In this document: positions 9,156-16,653 of the stretch, in pieces
How positions within the stretch are numbered: the first letter of the stretch is position 1
Layout: every line of letters begins with the position of its first letter
NCBI GenBank assembly: GCA_027483645.1
Contig: JAIXUD010000010.1
Span: 188,001-252,000 of the forward strand
Direction: 5' to 3'
DNA: 64,000 bases
Source: Sphingobacteriales bacterium
GTDB lineage: Bacteria; Bacteroidota; Bacteroidia; Chitinophagales; CAIOSU01
Made by a program: the position numbers and the translations under genes
Notes under the pieces: model-generated
Database searches by the model: none
Told to the model about the DNA's origin: nothing
What the model saw: the letters and a program-made list of their open reading frames with translations, nothing else

Positions 9156-9163
9156 TACATTTG
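9156..9163 (+). promoter_or_regulatory. Probable -7 element of the tRNA-Ser promoter
   Basis: TACATTTG matches TAnnTTTG exactly, 19 bases before the tRNA-Ser 5' end. No TTTG at the -33 distance is obvious. Confidence 0.45.
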
Positions 9164-9182
9164 CGTTCCCATTACAATAACA

Positions 9183-9269
9183 GGAGAGTTGCCAGAGTGG
9201 CCGAATGGGACAGTTTGCTAAACTGTTGTACTGGTAACGGTACCGAGGGTTCGAATCCCTCACTCTCCG
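9183..9269 (+). tRNA. tRNA-Ser (anticodon GCT)
   Basis: An 87-base class II tRNA. The acceptor stem GGAGAGT (9183-9189) pairs with ACTCTCC (9262-9268) and the discriminator is G9269. The anticodon loop sits in CAGTTTGCTAAACTG with anticodon GCT. A long variable arm (near GTACTGGTAACGGTAC) and the T arm GAGGG-TTCGAAT-CCCTC are complete. CCA is not encoded. Confidence 0.97.
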
Positions 9270-9386
9270 CTAGGCTTGCTAGCACTGGAATAGCGGGTCT
9301 TTGCAAAGCTTTGAAAATGTTGGGTTGTATTGAAGATTCGGTAAGAAAGATTCCTGAATTCTTTTCTCAGTTTAATTTATTTAAAG

Positions 9387-9394
9387 TACCTTTG
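9387..9394 (+). promoter_or_regulatory. Probable -7 element of the tRNA-Pro promoter
   Basis: TACCTTTG matches TAnnTTTG exactly, 16 bases before the tRNA-Pro 5' end. Confidence 0.45.
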
Positions 9395-9410
9395 CACCAC
9401 GAAAAAAGTA

Positions 9411-9484
9411 CGGGGTGTAGCGCAGTCCGGTAGCGCACCTGGTTTGGGACCAGGGGGTCGTAGGTTCGAATCCTGCCACCCCGA
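9411..9484 (+). tRNA. tRNA-Pro (anticodon TGG)
   Basis: A 74-base tRNA. The acceptor stem CGGGGTG (9411-9417) pairs with CACCCCG (9477-9483), discriminator A9484. The anticodon stem-loop is CCTGG-TTTGGGA-CCAGG, anticodon TGG. The T arm is GTAGG-TTCGAAT-CCTGC. CCA is not encoded. A terminator follows immediately. Confidence 0.97.
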
Positions 9485-9492
9485 CTTAGAGA

Positions 9493-9524
9493 GAGCTCAG
9501 CAGCAATGCTGGGCTCTTTTCGTT
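9493..9524 (+). terminator. Terminator of tRNA-Pro
   Basis: A 10-bp stem (GAGCTCAGCA / TGCTGGGCTC, one G-T pair) followed by TTTTCGTTTTG. Confidence 0.8.
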
Positions 9525-9548
9525 TTGTGCCAAAATGTAAATTTGATT

Positions 9549-9639
9549 TAGCGCAGTCTGGTAGCGCATCCCGATTTGAATCGGGAGGGTCGTAGGTTCG
9601 AACGGCGCAGCCCTCGCGTAAGCAATCCTGCCACCCCGA
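9549..9639 (+). pseudogene. Rearranged tRNA-Pro-derived pseudogene
   Basis: This is a second copy of the tRNA-Pro body, including its 3' flank (CGACTTAGA). The D arm TAGCGCAGTCTGGTAGCGCA and the 3' half AGGGTCGTAGGTTCGAA and TCCTGCCACCCCGA match tRNA-Pro. Three changes make it non-standard. The 5' acceptor strand (TTTGATT before 9549) cannot pair with CACCCCG. The anticodon arm is replaced by a different perfect hairpin, TCCCGA-TTTGAA-TCGGGA. Twenty-three bases (9603-9625) are inserted in the T loop after TTCGAA. It is not expected to form a functional tRNA. It keeps its own downstream terminator. Confidence 0.8.
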
Positions 9640-9644
9640 CTTAG

Positions 9645-9677
9645 AAAAAGCCTTTCAGGAAACTGAGAGGCTTTTTT
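9645..9677 (+). terminator. Terminator after the tRNA-like pseudogene
   Basis: A 14-bp stem (AAAAAGCCTTTCAG / CTGAGAGGCTTTTT, one G-T pair) ending in a T-run. Confidence 0.8.
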
Positions 9678-9739
9678 AGTTTTGTGAAAAATTGGTGTCC
9701 AATGACCGGCTCAAGAATTTGATTCATTTTGGCAGTTTG

Positions 9740-11224
9740 CTACTGCTGCTCCTCTTCCAATTTCTTCACCAGCCACTCTAATATCTCCCGGTATCCAAAC
9801 TGGTCGATGCTGGAGGCGGTTTTACTGCCTTCGGCCAGCTCGTTTTGCATGGTAGTAAATACAGCCAGTTCCTGGATGGTGGTTTTGGCTTTCGCAAGGC
9901 CTTTCAGGTTTTTAATGAGGTCTTTTTCCGCTGGTCGGGTAGCAAGCCTTTTTTTAGATGAGTTTTGCGTGGAGCTTATAAGGCTTGGCAGTAGTGCTTT
10001 GTTGCCCATTTCATTATGGGCCAATATGGCCCAGTACCAGCTATAGGGGTAGTAGTCGAACACGGCAAAGGTGCGGTCGTTGAGCAGCCAGTTGAAGTAG
10101 TCGATGGCCCTATCGGGCGCATCATCCATCATTAATCCCACACCCAGCATAAACCTAATGGCTCCTTGGTTAAGCGGTACTTCGGTGGCATAGCTGAACT
10201 CAATGGTTTTGCTCACCTTGCTTTCAAACTCTCGAAAAGCCCCTGGTTTCCAAAAGCTTTTGAGGCAATTCAGTTCGCATTCCGTTTCGCAGCGGCTCTT
10301 TAGCCTATCCAGCCCAAGCTGTTGTGAGATGTCAATAGTTTTAAGCTTGGCTATTGTTTCCCTGGCAGCAGCTTCATTTTTCTCCCTAATTCGAGCAGCG
10401 CAGAGTGATGCCATGGTGTTGATGAGCAAATGCGCATATTTATCCATAAACTCAGCAGGCTGCTGCTCCAGTATGCTTACCACTGCTTGGTTGGCCTCGG
10501 CGTGCTCCTTAATTTTGCCATAAACCTTGTGGTATCGGTCCCAAATACCCCAGTAAGTTACCCGGCTTTTTATGGAAAGGTGTATGGGGTCTTTTTGTAG
10601 CAAGCGATGTTTTACTATCTCATCAAGGGTTTTTTTATACACCTCAAATGTTGAGCGTGCTCTTAACACATCCATAAAGAAAATGCCAAACTGCATTTCT
10701 TGCAGTTGGTGCTCACCTGTAGTTAAAAAATCGGTTTTCCATTCCTCGTATTCCTCTTGGCTGTAGCTGCTGAAGGCATGTCGAGTGTTTTGATCATACT
10801 TTATCCAGTTGGTAAGGGGTATAAACTGGGTTTCGCCAAAGTGGCGCGCAATGGCTTGGGCCTTGCTTATTTGGTTTTCTAGGCTTACAGGCAATCTACG
10901 GGCCCTTAGTATGCGCTCTTCCGCCAGCAGGTGATAAATCTGTAGCTCGGGTATATTATCACGGTGGAAGCTTGATAATGCTCGAAGTATAAACTTGAAA
11001 AGATAGTTTTTGCTTACGGATAAGTGCTTAGCGAGTTTTTTCCCTTCTATACTCTTCTTAAGCTCGGCCTCGTCATAGCTTTCCATGCCTTCAATAAAGT
11101 GATAAAGCTTCAGGTAGTTGCCATCGGCAGTGCCGCCATGCATCTGTGCGAATTTGGTGAAATACCCTTTTTCGGTTTTGCTCATCGACTTTATGAGCAG
11201 AAATAGGTCGTCCTTTGGTTTCAT
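9740..11224 (-). CDS. Helical protein of unknown function, 494 residues
   Basis: I do not recognise a named family. The protein starts MKPKDDLFLLIKSMSKTEKGYFTKFA, has no signal peptide or membrane helix, and is predicted from its residue pattern to be almost entirely helical. It has repeated helix pairs such as EFMDKYAHLLINTMASLCAARIREKNEAA and DRAIDYFNWLLNDRTFAVFDYYPYSWYWA that recall TPR-like solenoids. Proteins of this kind are, from memory, common and uncharacterised in Bacteroidota. It is transcribed alone, convergent with the tRNA cluster. A cytoplasmic scaffold or regulatory role would be speculation. Confidence 0.7.
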   Translation of the reverse strand: MKPKDDLFLLIKSMSKTEKGYFTKFAQMHGGTADGNYLKLYHFIEGMESYDEAELKKSIEGKKLAKHLSVSKNYLFKFILRALSSFHRDNIPELQIYHLLAEERILRARRLPVSLENQISKAQAIARHFGETQFIPLTNWIKYDQNTRHAFSSYSQEEYEEWKTDFLTTGEHQLQEMQFGIFFMDVLRARSTFEVYKKTLDEIVKHRLLQKDPIHLSIKSRVTYWGIWDRYHKVYGKIKEHAEANQAVVSILEQQPAEFMDKYAHLLINTMASLCAARIREKNEAAARETIAKLKTIDISQQLGLDRLKSRCETECELNCLKSFWKPGAFREFESKVSKTIEFSYATEVPLNQGAIRFMLGVGLMMDDAPDRAIDYFNWLLNDRTFAVFDYYPYSWYWAILAHNEMGNKALLPSLISSTQNSSKKRLATRPAEKDLIKNLKGLAKAKTTIQELAVFTTMQNELAEGSKTASSIDQFGYREILEWLVKKLEEEQQ

Positions 11225-11446
11225 GGTGGCGGGTATATATTACCGCTGTAAAGCTAGTGCTTGGCAATAGTTATAGCAAACGAGATATAATCGTCGAAAT
11301 GTAAAGATGAGTTAGTTTTTTCTATTTAAACAGCTATTATGCAAGTGAAACAATTCAGAAAAGTGGAGCAATTTTAAAAAGAGATATAGATAGTCGGAAT
11401 ATAAAAATGCCACCTAAATATTTTAGACAAGTTTTCCCTTAACCCC

Positions 11447-11454
11447 TATCTTTG
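11447..11454 (+). promoter_or_regulatory. Probable -7 element of the beta-helix gene
   Basis: TATCTTTG matches TAnnTTTG exactly, 24 bases before the ATG at 11479. It covers the in-frame upstream start at 11452, which argues for 11479 as the true start. Confidence 0.5.
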
Positions 11455-11478
11455 CCCCAACTTAAAAAAATCGAAAAA

Positions 11479-12729
11479 ATGAAAAAGCAATTGCTCCTTT
11501 TGTGCTTAATGGTATTGACCTTGGCAAATGTAAAGGCCGCCGACCTTTTAGTAGAGGAATTTGGCCTTGCGCCGGCCTATAGCAGCATACAAGCTGCAGT
11601 AACCGCCGCCGCCAATGGCGACCGTATTATCATAAAAAACCGCGCGGGCAACATCCCTTGGGTGGAGACCGTAACCATTGCAAAATCTTTAGAGTTATTA
11701 CCTTTCCTCAACGACTCTTTGTTTATTGTACAAGGCAACTATACCATTACCATGGCTACTGGCCGCACGGTAAGCATTATTGGCATGTACAATACCGCTG
11801 GCAATATTGTTACCGGTGGCACTGGCGCATCGGGTTCTAATGCGGTGCTCAATGTATATGGAAGCCAATTGGTTGGTGGCAACCTTTCTGCCACCAGTAA
11901 TTATGTAACAGCCAATATTTATGGTAGCAAAGTTTTTGGACAGGTAAGTATTACTAACGGGACTGTAGTAGGCAACGAGATAAGCAATTCGGGCATAGCG
12001 CTCGAGGTAAATTCGGCCGCTGCTGCCAACAATGATACTATCTTTATTATCGGTAACCGTATAAGCAGTACTACGTCCAACAATAGCAGTTACTACGGTC
12101 TTAACTGGAGCAATAACACCAGCTTTTTTGATATCCGAAACAACCATTTTTCATCCTCTTACTATCCTTTTTATATTGGTGCTACTAAAGCGAGCAATGC
12201 TACGGTAAATAAAATATACAACAATTCCTTTACGGTACTTAACTATACCAGTACCGGTACGGTTTATTGCCTTTTTGTTATTGCCAGTACTAATTCTATC
12301 GTAGAAGTAATGAACAATGTTTTGGATAAAAACTCAACAGGAACCAGCGCAGGCTACGTGGGCATATATGGTTCCATCGGTACCAGTGCTCAAATCAATG
12401 CATACTTCAACTTTGTAGATAACCAGTTTACCACTGCATTTGGAGGTAGCTATACCGTGCAAACCAACAACACCACCAACCAAGCCATAAGCTTGGCGGC
12501 CAACGGCGCACTTAGTGGTGGTATAGGTGTAAACGGTGGCAATCCGGCCAACTTGTTCTTCGACCTTGACCTAACCCGCAACGACGTAGGTGCATGGGGC
12601 GGCTCGTTTACCCAGGCCAACTTCTTCCCATTATTTACCGGTGCAGCGCGCACTTGGTTGACCTCTTACCCTTTTAACGTGCGCACCGGCACCACCCTTA
12701 GCATCAAAGCCACTTCATTCGACAGGTAG
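11479..12729 (+). CDS. Secreted right-handed beta-helix protein
   Basis: From the chosen start the product is 416 residues. It begins with the signal peptide MKKQLLLLCLMVLTLANVKA; an in-frame upstream start at 11452 would add nine residues that spoil it and would lie in the promoter. The mature part is rich in Asn, Gly, Ser and Thr with short repeated strands (for example NIYGSKVFGQVSITNGTVVGNEISNSG). That pattern fits right-handed parallel beta-helix proteins, several of which bind or cleave polysaccharides. No catalytic residues can be assigned, and no T9SS sorting domain is visible at the C-terminus. It lies 48 bp upstream of the first giant repeat protein and may share its transcript. Confidence 0.7.
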   Translation: MKKQLLLLCLMVLTLANVKAADLLVEEFGLAPAYSSIQAAVTAAANGDRIIIKNRAGNIPWVETVTIAKSLELLPFLNDSLFIVQGNYTITMATGRTVSIIGMYNTAGNIVTGGTGASGSNAVLNVYGSQLVGGNLSATSNYVTANIYGSKVFGQVSITNGTVVGNEISNSGIALEVNSAAAANNDTIFIIGNRISSTTSNNSSYYGLNWSNNTSFFDIRNNHFSSSYYPFYIGATKASNATVNKIYNNSFTVLNYTSTGTVYCLFVIASTNSIVEVMNNVLDKNSTGTSAGYVGIYGSIGTSAQINAYFNFVDNQFTTAFGGSYTVQTNNTTNQAISLAANGALSGGIGVNGGNPANLFFDLDLTRNDVGAWGGSFTQANFFPLFTGAARTWLTSYPFNVRTGTTLSIKATSFDR

Positions 12730-12777
12730 TACTTAAGTACGTTCGTGTTTGCATTTTAACCTGTTAAATCAAGAGGA

Positions 12778-15700
12778 ATGAAGTTATTTATAAAACTCAT
12801 ATTGCTGGGTGCCCTGCTGGCGCTGGGTGATGTGGCCGCAATGGCGCAGAACCAAGTGCAGAGCGGTGAGTACTTCTGGGATACTGACCCTGGGGTAGGC
12901 AATGGCACCCCCCTAACGGCGGTGGATGGTAGCTTTAACCAGTCTATTGAGGAGGTATTGCTTAATACTACTAGCCTGCCAGCCGCTGGCCCGCATTTGC
13001 TAAGCATACGTGTAAGGGGCCGTAATAATGCCTGGGGCACCGTTTTTAGTACGGTGGTTGATGTTCAGGCATCGGCCATTGCATCCATCCGCCCGATAAG
13101 CGTAACCGCTGGAGAATACTTTTGGGATGCCGACCCCGGCCAAGGTAACGGTACGGTATTGATAGCTTTTGATGGCAACTTCAACCAAGCCATAGAGGCA
13201 GCAACAGCCAGTACTACCACGTTCCCAAGCGTAGGCGCACATACCCTTAACGTAAGGGTGCGGGGCGGCGATAACACTTGGGGCACCGTATTTAGTGTAG
13301 TGGTTGATGTTCAGGCATCGGCTATTTCGTCCATCCGCCCTATTTCCGTAACCGCCGGCGAATATTTTTGGGATACCGACCCCGGCCAAGGCAACGGTAC
13401 GGTATTGATAGCTTTTGATGGCAACTTCAACCAAGCCATTGAGGCAGCAACCGCTAGTACTACTACATTCCCAAGCGTGGGCGCACATACCCTGAATGTA
13501 AGGGTGCGCGGTGGAGATAATACTTGGGGCACCGTATTTAGCGTAGTGGTTGATGTTCAGGCATCGGCCATTTCGTCCATCCGCCCAATTTCCGTAACCT
13601 CGGCTGAATACTTTTGGGATGCCGACCCAGGCCAAGGCAACGGTACCGTAATGCTAGCATTGGACGGTAACTTTAACCAAGCTATTGAAAGCATTACAGC
13701 TAGTTCGGCAACTTTCCCAGCGGTAGGTGCACATACCCTAAACGTAAGGGTGCGCGGTGGCGATAATACTTGGGGTACGGTTTTTAGCGTGGTGGTTGAT
13801 GTGCAGGGTGCTGCCTTATTGGCCATACGCCCCATCAGGGTTACGGCTGGCGAATACTACTTGGATACCGACCCTGGCCAAGGCAACGCCACAGCCATGC
13901 TATCGTTTGACGGCACGTTCAATGGCGTAATTGAAGCTTTGCGAGGGGGCAACATCCCTTCGCCGATTATTGCAGGCCCGCACACGCTCTATATGCGTGC
14001 CCGTGGTGGCGATAATAGCTGGGGCCCATCTTTTGGCGTAGTGGTAAACATTGATACCACTATTGGCAGCTTTACCAGCCAAATAAATGGCCCAATAAGC
14101 CTGTGTAGCAACCAGCGCACCGGTGTACTGTTCAGCTCGCCAGTGAGCAGTGGCAACACTTATGCGTGGACCATTAACGGTGGCAACATTACTAACGGTA
14201 CTGGCACGGCCAACATTACTGTTGATTGGAACGCTACCGGCCCATACACCTTGCAACTGATTGAGTGCAACAATGGTGCTACCGTATGCGATACGGCAAA
14301 CATTACCGTAACCATATTGCCAACGGCCCAAAGCAGCATCACCCAAACCATTTGCCAAGGGCAGAGCTACTTAGGCTACACCACCAGCGGCACATTTACC
14401 AACACCTATACCGCTGCCAATGGCTGTGATAGCGTTCGCACGCTGGTATTGACGGTAGTAAGCGGCATTACCACTACGTTAAACCAAACCATCTGCCAAG
14501 GGCAGAGTTTCTTGGGGTATACTACCAGTGGTACTTATGTAAACACCTACACGGCTAGCAATGGCTGCGACAGTACCCGCACCTTGGTACTCACCGTAAC
14601 CGCTGCGCCGAGCACCACCGTTAACCAAACTATTTGTTTTGGTGCGAGTTTCTTAGGCTATAGCGCCAACGGCACTTATAGGGATACTTTTACCATTGCC
14701 GGTGGTTGCGACAGCATCCGTGTGTTGAACTTGACAGTTCGCACACAAAGCACCGCTACAGTTAACGCCAGTATTTGCCCAGGGGGCAGTTATGAGGGCT
14801 ACACTACCGCGGGTACTTATATTAATGTGTATACCAACCAGTTTGGCTGCGATAGTACTCGAACGCTTAACCTTACGGTTAGCAATGCGGCTACTAGCAC
14901 AATTAATCAAACCATTTGTTTTGGTGGAAGTTTTCAAGGCTACAGTACTACGGGCGTGTATAGGGATACCTTTACTGTAGGCGGTGGTTGTGATAGTATT
15001 CGCATACTGAACCTCACGGTTCGCCCCAACAATACCAGTACAATTGCAGTCAGCATCTGCTCAGGCGGTAGTTATGCTGGCTATACCACCGCAGGTACTT
15101 ATACCGATACCTACACCGGTGCCAACGGTTGTGATAGCACCCGTACAGTAACCTTAAACGTTCGCCCAGTGAACGCCACCACGGTTAATGTCAGCATTTG
15201 CCCCGGTAGCAGTTATGCGGGTTATACTATGGCAGGTACCTATACCGATACTTATACAGGTGCCAACGGTTGCGATAGTATTCGCACTTTAAACCTTACG
15301 GTGCAGTCGCTTATAACCAACACCATTACCCAAACGGTTTGCTTTGGCGGCAGCTATCAAGGCTATACTGCTTCTGGTACTTACCGCGATACATTTAGCC
15401 TATCAGGTGGTTGCGATAGCATCAGGGTGCTGAACTTGACCGTTCGCCCTGCAAACACCCGTGCAGTATCGGCGAGCATCTGCCCTGGTGGTAGCTTTGC
15501 AGGCTATACCTCCGCTGGTACGTTTATCGATGTTTATACTGACCAATATGGTTGCGATAGCACCCGTACGCTCACGCTTACCGTGGCAAGCCAAAGCACG
15601 ACTAATGTAGATACCACTATTTGTTTTGGCGGTAGCTACCAAGGCTACTCGGCAGCAGGGATTTATCGAGATACCTTTGCCGTGGGCACGGGTTGCGACA

Positions 15701-16485
15701 GTATTCGTGTACTCACATTGGTAATACGCTCGCAGAATAGCAGCTTGGTAAACCAAACCATCTGCTCTGGCCAAAGCTTCGAAGGCTTTACCACAAGCGG
15801 AGTTTATGTAGACACCTTGACCGACCAATACGGTTGCGACAGTATTCGCACGCTCAACCTAACAGTCAGTGCCGCTATTGAGAGAATCGTAAGCCAAACC
15901 ATTTGCGAAGGCGATACCTTCCAAGGGCAAACGCTAGCAGGTACTTATAGAGATACTATTACTACCGCTGGTGGTTGCGATAGCGTATTGGTACTCAACC
16001 TAAGCGTGGATGCGTTGCCAACCTTGCCAGTAATCAGCAGGGCCAACAACATATTGAGCGTTCCGGCAACTTATAGCAGCTACCAATGGTACCAAGATGG
16101 CAGCATATTGATAGGTGCTACGGGCAGCAGTATTGCGGTGCTTACCAATGGCACCTATACGGTGGTGGTAGGCAACGCCGCCAATTGTAAAGTGGAGGCA
16201 ACGGCGTTGCAGGTTACAGGCGTAGGTATTGGCGATGTAAAACCAACTTGGAACTTGGAGTATTACCCTAACCCCACTGATGGAGTATTGTACCTTACCT
16301 TGGCTGGTGCGCCGCAAAGCAACTGGACCGTTTACAACAGTTTGGGCCAATTACTACAAGCCGGTGAAGCAAAAGGCAATGCCACCGAAATAATCAACCT
16401 GAGTATGTATGCCGATGGGGTGTATTACCTAAAAGTGCAGATTGGAGATGAAATAGCTACTCGCAAGCTGCTGTTGGCTAAATAA
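12778..16485 (+). CDS. Giant secreted repeat protein with T9SS type A sorting domain
   Basis: A 1235-residue modular surface or secreted protein. A signal peptide (MKLFIKLILLGALLALGDVA) is followed by five 82-residue repeats (about 29-435) of the type GEYFWDTDPGQGNGT with VRVRGGDNTWGTVF. Next comes a PKD/SprB-like module starting GPISLCSNQRTG (near 440-520), then twelve 47-residue repeats of the type ICPGGSY-GYTTAGTYTDTYT-GCDSTRTLNLTV. The C-terminal sorting domain begins YYPNPTDGVLYLTL and ends YYLKVQIGDEIATRKLLLAK, so export by T9SS is expected. Each 47-residue repeat has two Cys that could form a disulfide. Adhesion is the usual guess for such proteins; no enzyme domain is visible. The next gene is its paralog. 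Confidence 0.88.
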   Translation: MKLFIKLILLGALLALGDVAAMAQNQVQSGEYFWDTDPGVGNGTPLTAVDGSFNQSIEEVLLNTTSLPAAGPHLLSIRVRGRNNAWGTVFSTVVDVQASAIASIRPISVTAGEYFWDADPGQGNGTVLIAFDGNFNQAIEAATASTTTFPSVGAHTLNVRVRGGDNTWGTVFSVVVDVQASAISSIRPISVTAGEYFWDTDPGQGNGTVLIAFDGNFNQAIEAATASTTTFPSVGAHTLNVRVRGGDNTWGTVFSVVVDVQASAISSIRPISVTSAEYFWDADPGQGNGTVMLALDGNFNQAIESITASSATFPAVGAHTLNVRVRGGDNTWGTVFSVVVDVQGAALLAIRPIRVTAGEYYLDTDPGQGNATAMLSFDGTFNGVIEALRGGNIPSPIIAGPHTLYMRARGGDNSWGPSFGVVVNIDTTIGSFTSQINGPISLCSNQRTGVLFSSPVSSGNTYAWTINGGNITNGTGTANITVDWNATGPYTLQLIECNNGATVCDTANITVTILPTAQSSITQTICQGQSYLGYTTSGTFTNTYTAANGCDSVRTLVLTVVSGITTTLNQTICQGQSFLGYTTSGTYVNTYTASNGCDSTRTLVLTVTAAPSTTVNQTICFGASFLGYSANGTYRDTFTIAGGCDSIRVLNLTVRTQSTATVNASICPGGSYEGYTTAGTYINVYTNQFGCDSTRTLNLTVSNAATSTINQTICFGGSFQGYSTTGVYRDTFTVGGGCDSIRILNLTVRPNNTSTIAVSICSGGSYAGYTTAGTYTDTYTGANGCDSTRTVTLNVRPVNATTVNVSICPGSSYAGYTMAGTYTDTYTGANGCDSIRTLNLTVQSLITNTITQTVCFGGSYQGYTASGTYRDTFSLSGGCDSIRVLNLTVRPANTRAVSASICPGGSFAGYTSAGTFIDVYTDQYGCDSTRTLTLTVASQSTTNVDTTICFGGSYQGYSAAGIYRDTFAVGTGCDSIRVLTLVIRSQNSSLVNQTICSGQSFEGFTTSGVYVDTLTDQYGCDSIRTLNLTVSAAIERIVSQTICEGDTFQGQTLAGTYRDTITTAGGCDSVLVLNLSVDALPTLPVISRANNILSVPATYSSYQWYQDGSILIGATGSSIAVLTNGTYTVVVGNAANCKVEATALQVTGVGIGDVKPTWNLEYYPNPTDGVLYLTLAGAPQSNWTVYNSLGQLLQAGEAKGNATEIINLSMYADGVYYLKVQIGDEIATRKLLLAK
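12862..14080 (+). repeat. Five 246-bp in-frame tandem repeats
   Basis: Five copies starting near 12862, 13108, 13354, 13600 and 13846. The middle copies are almost identical at DNA level, and the first and last are diverged. They encode the 82-residue repeats of the giant protein. Confidence 0.85.
14335..16020 (+). repeat. Twelve 141-bp in-frame repeats (47 residues each)
   Basis: Twelve degenerate copies encode the IC...GCDS repeats. Repeats 3-5 closely resemble repeats 8-10 in order (FG-type, PG-type, FG-type), which suggests a block of about five repeats was duplicated. Confidence 0.8.
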
Positions 16486-16502
16486 ATATTGGAATTTCTG
16501 AG

Positions 16503-16536
16503 ATAAGGGAGGGCTTGCGTAAGTGAGCCCTCCCTT
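16503..16536 (+). terminator. Terminator of the giant repeat protein gene
   Basis: A near-perfect 12-13 bp stem around TAAGGGAGGGCT / AGCCCTCCCTTA with a short loop; the T-run after it is weak. Confidence 0.65.
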
Positions 16537-16598
16537 ATGTTTGTTAGGTATGGGTGTAGCCTTGTTGAAAACAGATATGGTATAGCTTTTAGGTGTTG

Positions 16599-16630
16599 TT
16601 TGCACTGAAAAATAAGGTTTTGTATATTCG
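16599..16630 (+). promoter_or_regulatory. Probable promoter of the second repeat protein
   Basis: TTTG at 16599-16602, 20 bases, then TATATTCG at 16623-16630, one mismatch from TAnnTTTG. The predicted start is near 16637, just before the ATG at 16654. Confidence 0.5.
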
Positions 16631-16653
16631 GAACTGCCCTGAACTACCTCCTG

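Noticed and set aside
9549-9639. A functional third tRNA
   Set aside because: No 5' acceptor strand, a non-standard anticodon loop and a 23-base insertion in the T loop.
13000-13635. Long antisense reading frame (211 codons)
   Set aside because: It is a by-product of the repeated sense coding region of the giant protein.
12862-14080. Possible CRISPR-like or satellite repeat
   Set aside because: The 246-bp repeats are in frame inside one coding sequence and encode 82-residue modules.
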